64,000 bases of DNA, from assembly GCF_019112545.1 (NCBI RefSeq), contig NW_025064890.1, positions 116,283 through 180,282 of the forward strand. The letters run 5' to 3'. Both the position numbers and the translations under genes were made by a program. Of the stretch, positions 1-7,679 are shown one piece after another; the first letter of the stretch is position 1, and each line of letters starts with the position of its first letter. Source of the stretch: Guyanagaster necrorhizus (Eukaryota; Basidiomycota; Agaricomycetes; Agaricales; Physalacriaceae). The notes under the pieces are model-generated. The model was not told where the DNA came from, ran no database searches, and saw only the letters and a program-made list of their open reading frames with translations.

Positions 1-1
1 T

Positions 2-805
2 GAACGAGCAAACCAAACTCTGGAACAATACATCCACATCTACTGCTCCTATCAGCAGGACAACTGGGACACCCTCTTACCCATTGCTGAATTCGCCTAC
101 AATAATGCCCCTAACGCGTCCACCGGAATTTCCCCATTCTTCGCCAACAAGGGTTACCACCCCAACATCACCGTTCACCCTGAAAGGGACATCGCCTCCG
201 CCCGGGCCCGAGATTTTGCAGTCAACCTTGACGAACTCTATCAATTACTGAAGGATGAAATTTCCGAAGCTCAGTCTCGCTACAAGACCCAAGCAGACAA
301 ACATCGGATTCCGGCACCTCTGTTCACAGTAGGGGACAAGGTCTACCTCAGCTCCAAACATATCAAAACCACCCGCCCAACCAGAAAATTTTTGGAGAAA
401 TACCTTGGTCCTTTTGAAATCATAGCCCAACCTGGTACCCACTCCTTTACCCTGAGTCTTCCGCTGGATCTCCGGTCCATTCACCCCATCTTCCATGTGT
501 CACAATTGGAACCCATAGAAGAAAACACCATTCCTAACCGAATCCAACCACCACTGCCTCCAGTCGAAGTCGACGGAGAAGAACATTTCGAAATAGCCCA
601 AATCCTCGACTCTAAACTGGACCGCCGGTTCCGCTGCCCACTGCTGTACAAAATCCAGTGGCTAGGATACGAAGGTACCAATGAAGAGTTTGCTTGGTTA
701 CCGGCCTCCGAGTTCTCCGCCGACGAATTTATTGAAGAATTCCATCACCGATACCCAGGCAAACCAGGACCCTTGTCCAAAGTCATTCAAACATCCCATT
801 CCTAA
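2..805 (+). CDS. Pol C-terminus: integrase end, GPY-like module and chromodomain (5' partial, intact frame)
   Basis: The frame is open from the window edge to TAA at 803-805 (267 residues visible). The first visible codon is a Glu in the context ERANQTLEQY, which matches the last acidic residue of the integrase DDE triad; the rest of the catalytic core is upstream of the window. About residues 95-165 (GDKVYLSSKHIKT, then KYLGPFEIIAQPG and HPIFHVSQLEP) correspond to the integrase C-terminal GPY/F-type module. About residues 193-256 (FEIAQILDSK, YKIQWLGYEGTNEEFAWLPA, FIEEFHHRYP) form a chromodomain, the module that directs chromovirus integration to marked chromatin. The IQWLGYEG stretch replaces the more usual VKWKGY. 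No stop or shift is visible, so this copy may still be competent. Degenerate homologues are at 15498-16293 and 50816-51004. Confidence 0.92.
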   Translation, partial: ERANQTLEQYIHIYCSYQQDNWDTLLPIAEFAYNNAPNASTGISPFFANKGYHPNITVHPERDIASARARDFAVNLDELYQLLKDEISEAQSRYKTQADKHRIPAPLFTVGDKVYLSSKHIKTTRPTRKFLEKYLGPFEIIAQPGTHSFTLSLPLDLRSIHPIFHVSQLEPIEENTIPNRIQPPLPPVEVDGEEHFEIAQILDSKLDRRFRCPLLYKIQWLGYEGTNEEFAWLPASEFSADEFIEEFHHRYPGKPGPLSKVIQTSHS

Positions 806-949
806 TACAATACTACTCTGGACACCACCAGCCCCCACCTTACCATTTCAATCACTTTTACACTTTCAAATCGAAATCTTGTATTTACATTTCTTTTCTC
901 CACTACCAACATCTGACACCCTTTCTATATACATTTCATACAAAAGATA

Positions 950-2279
950 TTACAAAGAAGCGAAACCCGAACTCTCCCCCCGCTCCTTCAACTCCTCTAT
1001 ATCCTCATCCAGCCCCTTCAACAGTGCCTCCCGAAGATCCTCCACCTCCTGATCCCTCTCATCCTTGAAAATCAGTTGGGCCTTCTTCCAGGCCTCCACC
1101 TTGGACTCCGAAAACAGCTCTGAAGGAGACGACATATCATCGGAACCGTAGTCATCTTGAAGACCTGCCACAGTACCACGAACATCCGCCACCTCGTCCG
1201 CCAACTCATCCACACGACGCATCAACTTGCGTATCAATTTTGAAAGTTGGTGGAGACTGGCGGAGACCTCCACACTGCTGATCACCTCACTCGTGGTGAT
1301 GTCCTTGTTGAACGAACAGGCGGTTTTCTTGACCTTGCAGCGAGAGTAAGTTCGCCCTCGACTGGCACCTTCGGTTACCAGTCGTGCATAACACTGTGCA
1401 CCATCTTGACGACAACGCACACAACTCCCTGAAAACAAAAGCTAAGTTAAGCCATGGAAGAAAACGAAGACACTTACTTTCACCATCCAACAATTCTTCG
1501 CCCTCCGCCGGCCCCACCACTTCCAACTTCGCCCACTTTTTGGGGCTAACGATCGCCTCTGTCTCACTGTCATCCACTACGCCCCTCGACCTGAACTTGC
1601 GTTTATGTCCCTTCTCCGCCGGAACCGCTGCCCTTCTCTTCCCCTCCCGCACCCTCTTCCTCCTCTCCAGGGTCCCCTCGGATTCCTCGGACTCATCGTC
1701 CCCCTCAGTCCCCTTCGCCTGCTCATCATCGGACTCCGGAGGCATATGGCGAGTCACCTTCTTGAAGCGAAGACCAGGGCCAGGACCATACCGTTCCGCC
1801 AAAACTTGACGCAGCCGAAAATCAGTGGCCTCCGCGGGGGTCATCAGCAACCCATCCTCCATAACCATCCCCTCTGGCTCTACCTCCTCAGTCTCAGCCC
1901 TCACCGCCGCCTCCGCGGCCTCCCTCTCCGCGGCCTCCCTCTCCTCAGCCGCCCTCTGAGCCGCCTCTCTCAATGCCTCCTCTGCCTCCTTAGCCCGCCT
2001 CTCCACGGCTTGCCGAACCTCCTCCCTCTTCCTCTCCAATTCCTCCTTCTGCTCCTTTTTCCGTGCCTCCTGGGCCACATGGTCCGCCCGGACCCTTTCC
2101 TCCCGCTCTTGCTCCCTTTGCCATTCCAAATGACTCTCCATGGCCTCTGCGTATTCTTCCTCCACGGCCTCCCATTCTAGACGAAACAATTCCTTGGCCT
2201 CTTCAGGGCCATCAGGGGTGGATCCCCTCACCAGAGGCTCGGGAGTGCGTGAGCAACGATACGTGGCGAGCGACGACAT
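950..2279 (-). CDS. Element-borne antisense gene: coiled-coil protein with Zn2Cys6-like cysteine cluster (spliced)
   Basis: Complement of exon 1 (2279-1478) and exon 2 (1428-950), joined over a 49-nt intron, gives an uninterrupted 426-residue frame. The start chosen is ATG at 2279-2277 (MSSLATYRCSRTPEP), because the homologous A2 copy has ATG at the matching place (17742). Residues about 20-160 are very rich in Glu, Arg and Ala with heptad-like runs (a long coiled coil); about 185-255 is acidic then basic (likely nuclear). Right after the splice junction comes C270-X2-C273-X6-C280, then Y295-X2-C298-X6-C305. This is fungal Zn2Cys6 spacing with the fourth Cys replaced by Tyr; A2 still has Cys there. 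The C-terminus is again acidic and coiled. It faces pol tail to tail, 145 bp away. The function is unknown; a DNA- or RNA-binding accessory protein is an inference. Confidence 0.8.
1429..1477 (-). other. Intron of the antisense gene (49 nt)
   Basis: Read on the minus strand, it begins GTAAGTG and ends TTTTGTTTTCAG, with a CTTAAC branch-like site upstream of the acceptor. Removing it joins codon GAA plus A to GG, giving Arg, and keeps the frame across 1281 nt. The short length suits basidiomycete genes. A2 keeps GTAAGT and an AG acceptor at the same place (about 17015-16966). Confidence 0.82.
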
Positions 2280-2388
2280 AGGCGATGATGGTGGTTTCAG
2301 ATCAAGATACAAAACTCCCACGGCCACCAACAATCCTCCATGTGGCCCCACCGGCCATCGGGATCAGTGCTCTTGAGGGCAAGAACGC

Positions 2389-2402
2389 TAAAGGGGGGAT
2401 AC
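2389..2402 (+). other. Polypurine tract of A1
   Basis: The sequence TAAAGGGGGGATAC sits directly before the 3' LTR. In LTR retrotransposons this is where plus-strand DNA synthesis is primed. A2 has a decayed version before its 3' LTR at 17873. Confidence 0.85.
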
Positions 2403-2894
2403 TGTTACACGCATGCCACCGGCCTCCATGTCACCTCAACCAACCACAAATTCTATCACGCTACCCACCGGACTCCGGCCGCTTCCCATTACCTACTAAT
2501 TTCATTTCACCATTATCATTTCACATCTGTATTTCACATTGTAATACCTAGACCCCGAACTCGGTAGCGAATATTCACACTGGAACCCAATGGAACCCGA
2601 CTCGGAATTAGCTACCATTAGTATATAAAGCCGTGTAGATCACCATAACTACTCAGTTCGAATATCAACTTGGATAAGCCATCTACACCTCGTACTCACT
2701 CCTCCCTGTCTCATCCATCGGATTCCGCTCCGAAGGATACTCCTGTTCACTTCTCTGACAGAACTCCATTCTGTCCATCCAGATCCTTGGGCTCCGACTC
2801 AAGGGTGACGTTGCCAATAGCTTCGTCAACGCCCATGCACTCCGCCGGACTCTACGTGTGCACTCAAGCCCACTCGATTGGCATGTTCCTAACA
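2403..2894 (+). repeat. 3' LTR of A1 (492 bp)
   Basis: It starts TGTTACACGC and ends TTCCTAACA, giving TGTTA/TAACA inverted ends. Copies: A2 LTRs at 10414-10914 and 17873-18374, a solo LTR in reverse at 26312-26810, and A3 at 53633-54128. Following bases GACTT would be the right target duplication; its partner is outside the window. Confidence 0.93.
2622..2630 (+). promoter_or_regulatory. TATA box in family A LTR
   Basis: TATATAAAG lies in the LTR about 220 bp from its start. The same string survives in the A2 5' LTR at 10635-10643 although that copy has lost its CpGs. It is the likely core promoter for the element transcript. Confidence 0.6.
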
Positions 2895-3038
2895 GACTTA
2901 TTGTGAGCATGGAGTTTAATTAAGAACAATGCTTGTCTATATTAAACATTCTTTGCAAAATAAAGCTTTAAATAGGTAGAATCATACTGTAGCCTGTCAG
3001 CATCTGGATGAAAACTGACAGCTACAAAATCTAATCAG

Positions 3039-3415
3039 TGTCAGGTGATAACCAAATAATTACAAATATAATACACTGCAACTGCTGAGATTTAACACTA
3101 ACTGAAGATAAAGCAGAGAGATGAGAATGAGGATGTATAGAATGATGATAAGAGAAAGAAGGTATAGAGGTTAATAGACTATAACTGCCAGTGTTAGTAC
3201 TAAAGTGATAGTCACACCAAGAGTTTAGGAGTTTGATCAGTATATTAACCTAGCTTAAAACTAGAGTATATCATTATATACTACTGACTTTAAATACTGT
3301 ATAGAAAAGTCTTGGTGATCTCAAACCAAGTTATAGCTGTCTCAAACTAAGCCATTGTCTCACTGCCTTAAATCAAACTTTGGCTGGACATGATTTAAGG
3401 GCTAAAATAGTGATA
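3039..3415 (-). repeat. LTR of the H remnant (approximate left end)
   Basis: The right boundary is set by the purine tract that follows on the minus strand. The inferred ends are TGTCA...TGATA (from TGACA by decay). The left edge may instead be TGTCAG at 2995. Confidence 0.45.
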
Positions 3416-3689
3416 TTACCTTCTCTTCAAAGCAATCATTCTCAATTACTTAGAAGAGCCCTGAAAATAAGATAACAGCTTTGTCTTTCTTGTCAATCTC
3501 TACTAATATGTTATGTATCTGATTTAAAGAAAACAGTTAGATTACAAGTGTATCTGCCTTGATTCTATTGATGTCTTTTCATATGTAAAGCTTCTTAGCT
3601 TTGAACAGATATTATTTGAGTTTGAAGAGAAGTTTCTGAGTCCTAATATAGTCTGATTTGTCAAATATTAGTCATTCAAGTCTGACATT

Positions 3690-4160
3690 GTTTACTGCTG
3701 CAAGTGGGTTCTATGCTGTGTGATACTTTGCAATGAGCTTTTTTGCATATGAGAGGTTCTTTTTAGCATACTAGCAGTTTTTCTCATTATTATATCTCTT
3801 GAAATAAATGAAAAACCATTGTTTTTGATAATGAATTTTATTATTAAGAATTATGTCAATCTTATATTCATCTTTATCATCTATGACTATCAGTTTAGAT
3901 AGTGGTGATGCTTTCTGATTGAGAACTTCTGCTGTTCAGAATAGCTTAAAAAGGATTTGATTGAAAACAGAATGGATTTTCCATGCTTTTAGAATAGCTA
4001 ACTCATATGCTCTATCATCTACTTTTTTCACAATCTTGAAGAGGTCTTCAAATTTATTATTCAATTTTTTCATCTTTCTGTCTGTTTTTAGATTCTTCAT
4101 ATCTAGCATAATTATGTCACTTGGCTGATAGTCTCTCACTAGTGCCTTTCTCTTATCATA
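3690..4160 (-). pseudogene. H pol C-terminus: GPY module and chromodomain
   Basis: The minus-strand frame 4139-3936 reads SDIIMLDMKNLKTDR, KKLNNKFEDLFKIV and AWKIHSVFNQILFKLF, the GPY/F module of Ty3 integrases (usual form KL...GPF.V and W.IHPVF.V.LLK). Downstream, around 3870-3690, the frame reads EYKIDIILNNKIHYQ, FIYFKRYNNEKN and KKLIAKYHTA, matching a chromodomain (EYEVE.IL..R, YLVKWKGY, A..LI.EYH). In-frame stops and the weak core show decay. It is a different lineage from B-type elements, whose chromodomain reads YLVSWKGY.PESN.W. Confidence 0.65.
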
Positions 4161-4275
4161 TTATCTTTTTAGAGACTCTACTGCCTTATATAATACATAT
4201 CAAAGAGATCATTGCATGTGTAAGCTAAAAACTAATACATCAAAGAACTATTCACTGATCACATTCATACACACT

Positions 4276-4406
4276 CATATATATACAACACTTTATAGTT
4301 TTTCTACTTATTTTATCTTTTTTAGGCTTATTTTATCTTATCAGAGTGTCTATCTTATCTAAAGATACTTATCAACTATAAGACAATTACTTGATTATAA
4401 TAGATA
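4276..4406 (+). repeat. Truncated C-type LTR fragment
   Basis: The stretch TTTTATCTTATCAGAGTGTC around 4321 resembles the first about 120 bp of the C1 LTR that follows (CTTATCTTATTAAGGTGTC). It is probably an older LTR into which C1 inserted, with AGATA just before 4407. Confidence 0.4.
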
Positions 4407-4854
4407 TATTATGATTTTCTCTATATCTTTTTCTTTTCTTATCTTATTAAGGTGTCTATCTTATCTTGAGTGCTTTTCTGAAGAGTGTGAGAAGATTAGG
4501 TAATCACAACAGACAGAACACTATTGTACTCAGTTGCCTCACTCACAGACAATTCTTTATTGTTTTGTCTCTAATGACCAGACAGTATTAGTATCATAGT
4601 ATAGAATAGCACAATAGGTAGTAGTTATATTTATTACAAGCAGAACAGTATATAAGTAAGATAGCTCTTGCCATAGTAGTCCAGCTTTGAGCTATAAGTT
4701 TATCTTATACTATCTTCTCTTGAGCCTAGCTTGTCTCTGGTCTTGAAGCACTTTATCTATCAGAACACATTCAGTGGACTCTAGTGTGACTATATGAACA
4801 TAATATAGCACTAGTCTATCATATGTTCAGGTCATATGTCAGTTAGATCTAACA
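4407..4854 (+). repeat. 5' LTR of C1 (448 bp)
   Basis: It starts TATTATG (from TGTTACG by decay) and ends ATCTAACA. A TATA box, TATATAAG, is at 4649-4656 in a block CAGTATATAAGTA that recurs in C2, B1 and G LTRs. The closest relative is the LTR at 30943-31393. The following GTTAGCT... is the conserved leader start and probable primer binding region. Confidence 0.82.
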
Positions 4855-4863
4855 GTTAGCTTG

Positions 4864-5391
4864 TGTTAAGCCTAAATCCCACATGACTATCAACATGTGA
4901 TAAACAGTTTAGAACCTCACACTTTGGGTTAGACTGACTGAGTTCACTAAGTTAATAGTGGTAGTGGTTCAAGGTGCAAGAAGCTTGAGCTCAAGAGTAG
5001 ATGGTAAAGAATAAACTTTAGCTTAATGCTGGAGCTACTACAGCAAAAACAGTGCTACTTAAATACTGTTCTGGTATCTGGCTATTAATAACTGTTCACA
5101 AAAGATATTGTCTGTCATAGAGCTGTTACCCCTGCTGTTGCCAGGCTCTCCACAAAAGCTGTGGTCTTGCTGTTGTGCTGTTACTGCTGCACTGCAATTG
5201 GAGAATAAAAGGAGCATTATCTCTCTTTTCACAGCACACAGCAGCACAATAAGATGATGACTGACTGGGTTGCTGAGCTAAGCATTTCCACGGTCCTAAG
5301 CACTGGCCTAAGTGCTCTGACTAAGCAAAGATAGGGGTCATTTCCACAGGGAAAAGAAAGAAAAAGAAAGAAAATAGGAAAAATTGTAACA
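4864..5391 (-). repeat. Solo LTR, D-type, in C1 leader
   Basis: On the minus strand it runs TGTTACAATTTTTCC...TTAACA, 528 bp, and is flanked by the exact 5-bp repeat GCTTG (4859-4863 and 5392-5396). There is no internal element sequence, so it formed by recombination between the two LTRs of a former D-type element. The small frame at 5059-5247 is chance coding within it. Confidence 0.92.
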
Positions 5392-5445
5392 GCTTGATGC
5401 TTCCTGCTTTCTTTTTTTATACACTTTAGAGATGAAGGAAACTGA

Positions 5446-6603
5446 ATGCTATCAACTCACAACATTATATCTAACTTTATTAAGCTCTTGAGTGCTATTA
5501 TTAGCACTCTACTTGGGCTTTTTATTATTGTATATCTTTGCTGAGAAAACCAGTCTGTCACTATCTGAGTAATCAGGTATTACTATAGTCTCCAAACAGT
5601 TTACTGCTAAACTTAAAATGTCATACCCATTCTCCTTCTTTATAACCTCTCTTCTGAGCCTGCTCAAGCTGCCAATGAGCCTATGCAGAAAACCATATCA
5701 GAAACTGCCTTCAGGATTACAAATCTAAAAATTCTTCTGATGGAACAAAAAGAACACAGATACTGCCAATGATACCACTGACACATTCTCTGTCATGACC
5801 TGCTGAACCTCTCTTCAGTCTCAGACTATGAGAATGAGAACATCTCTGATAATTTCTTTGATGCAGAACCATCACCTGCCTCTTCCACTGCTTTCTTAGA
5901 GCATAGAATTGGAAACCATACTTGAGACTTCTTTGATACCACTAGAATAGCTGCAGGCTCCAGCCATGACTCTCTCTATATGATCCCTGACAGGAACCCT
6001 ATGAGTTCTAACCCCAGTGTTTGGACTGATAGGCATAGTGACTTTGATCTCTACTGGTAGGTTATCAACTGAGATATTGCAAGGGTCCACAGGGTGCAGC
6101 CAGCCAGGATTCAGTTGGAGTCTAAAGTCTGATGCAGTACTGAAAAAGCTTACCAACAAGGACAATATAAAGAAGACAGCAGACAATGACAGAAAAAAGA
6201 TCACTATAAGCAGAATAAGTACTATAGTATATTCCAGAGCCTATTCCAAGAGCCAAGTTGATCAGGCTTATTGGCAAGCTGGCTCAGGCCCAAGTCTCTC
6301 TCTCTCCCCACAGCAGATTCCCTTCTCTGAACTCTCAACACATCTTTATCTGCCTATAGAATCTGCTTCTCACTTCTGATCCATATTCCTGACTCAACCA
6401 TCCAGTGACTCATCTGAGACAGAGTTGCTGGAGTACTTCTCAATGAGTGAAATACTGACTGATTCTAAGAATATTGCACAGCAGTGGAGGCAGCAGAAGG
6501 CAGGAGTGAGTCTAGTGAAGGACTCATCTCTCAATCTGCTTCTCTTGTTGACTCTGAATTCAGCATCTAAGGACAGCTCACCCATAATGGTGAAGCTCTG
6601 AGC
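5446..6603 (+). pseudogene. C1 gag, N-terminal segment
   Basis: It starts at ATG 5446 (MLSTHNIISNFIK). Residues about 13-32 form a hydrophobic helix (LLSAIISTLLGLFIIVYLC) followed by TGA where other copies suggest Arg. The frame then decays, with several stops; parts near 6200-6600 align with C2 gag at 32.3-32.65 kb (for example the CAGCAGTGGAGGCAGCAGA block). It is interrupted at 6604 by B1 and resumes at 25639. Confidence 0.75.
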
Positions 6604-7061
6604 TGTTATGATTTTTCTCTACTTTCTCTCTCAATTAACCCTTATTTATACTTAGTCAGGGCATCTAACAAGCACTTAAGACTGTGGGACAGGCTTAGTC
6701 ATCACAACAGACTGAGTCTATTATTGTCTTCTGATGCAGTGATACCTTTTAATGATGGACAACAACTCTTTTATAGATAGTTGCAATATTCAAGGATAAA
6801 GACATTATAGTCTGAATAATGCATAATTATTAGTAGTATATTTAACTGATGAATGAACAGTATATAAGTAAGATAGCTCTCACTGTATATCTCCAGCTTT
6901 GAGCTGAAGATTATTCTTACCACTTCATCTCAAGCTAACTGTCTATAGGCCTTGAAGCTCTTGGTCAACAAACACATATAGTGAACTCTGATATGACTGT
7001 ATAAATATGATACAGTATCAGTTTATCATGTGTTTAGATTATATGTGACTTGGGCTTAATA
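6604..7061 (+). repeat. 5' LTR of B1 (458 bp)
   Basis: It starts TGTTATGATTTTTC and ends CTTAATA (decayed TTAACA). A TATA box, TATATAAG, is at 6861-6868. Differences from the 3' LTR are frequently TG in one and CA in the other at the same place, marking ancestral CpGs. Confidence 0.94.
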
Positions 7062-7119
7062 ATTAGCTCAAAGCTTTTGCTTCTCTTTCTTTATGTATAA
7101 TAAGCACAAAGAAAACCAA

Positions 7120-7294
7120 ATGCCACCATCCAACATATCAACTTCTGATGTCTCAGACAACTTCTTTAAACTATTAGCTTCTATCATCAGAATGCTTCTA
7201 GGTTTACTTGCTATCATACAACTTTGCTGTAGATGACAATCAATCACAGCTTGGATAGTCAGATACTATCAAGCCTTCTAACAAGTACAATGAA
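7120..7294 (+). pseudogene. B1 gag, N-terminal segment
   Basis: ATG 7120 begins MPPSNISTSDVSDNFFK, followed by the hydrophobic stretch LLASIIRMLLGLLAIIQLC and then CCR, a TGA, and QSITAWIVRYYQ. The TGA is in the place of an Arg codon (CGA). The pogo element interrupts it at the TA 7295-7296; it resumes at 10225. Confidence 0.8.
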
Positions 7295-7319
7295 TACAGT
7301 TGACTATCTTATAATGCAT
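7295..7319 (+). repeat. Left terminal inverted repeat of pogo element (with TA)
   Basis: These 25 bp (TACAGTTGACTATCTTATAA plus TGCAT) match the reverse complement of 10200-10224 at 24 of 25 positions. The one mismatch is a T/C transition. CAG...CTG ends are usual in Tigger/pogo elements. Confidence 0.9.
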
Positions 7320-7679
7320 GATGTTGAAATGTATAATTCTGATCTTGCATATGGATTGAGCTGAAATGCAGTTGAGGAGCAGAGAAATAGGCTAGAAATA
7401 CATATCATATAATGCATATGGTTTTAGTTAGGAATATGCATTGTCAGATCCAAAATTGTAGTAAGCCAATATGACATTGTACATATATTAAAACAATAAA
7501 AAATATAATTTGTTTGTATAGACTATGACAAACACAAAAAAAATTATTGTAAAGTGATGCAGCCTATATCTCTATAAATATACCTTCTGAACCAATATGA
7601 AAACCATATGCTAAACCTGGAAATCCATATAAGCATACAAAACAGAAGGAGAAAGTTCCAATATACACATCATTGGCTC

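Larger units (their letters stand above)
1..2894 (+). mobile_element. Family A Ty3/gypsy chromovirus, copy A1 (3' part)
   Basis: The left end lies outside the window. What remains, in order, is the integrase C-terminal half with chromodomain (2-805), a spliced gene on the opposite strand (950-2279), a G-rich polypurine tract and a 492-bp LTR starting TGTTA and ending TAACA. Its frames are open and it is rich in CpG, in contrast with all other copies in the window, so it is by far the youngest insertion here. The homologous parts of A2 (15.5-18.4 kb) give the same order, which shows that the antisense gene belongs to the element and is not a chance insertion. Confidence 0.93.
2995..4275 (-). 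mobile_element. Family H chromovirus remnant (minus strand)
   Basis: On the minus strand the remnant shows, in order, the integrase GPY module (about 4160-3936), a chromodomain (about 3870-3690), a purine tract (complement of TTACCTTCTCTT at 3416-3427) and an LTR with TGTCA-type ends, whose boundary toward 2995-3039 is ambiguous (TGTCAG at 2995 or TGTCAGG at 3039). About 100 bp between the A1 LTR and this LTR (2895-2994) show nothing recognisable. The rest of pol is missing; the element is cut off by LTR sequence near 4276. Confidence 0.65.

Noticed and set aside
1605..2180. Long Leu/Pro-rich frame on the + strand
   Set aside because: It is the complement of the Glu/Arg-rich coiled coil of the antisense gene; the real frame is on the minus strand, with splice sites and a conserved start.
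7062..7090. tRNA primer binding site after B-type LTRs (TTAGCTCAAAGC)
   Set aside because: The stretch is conserved after the LTRs of B1, C2, E and F, but I cannot match it to a named tRNA from memory, so it is mentioned only as the leader start.
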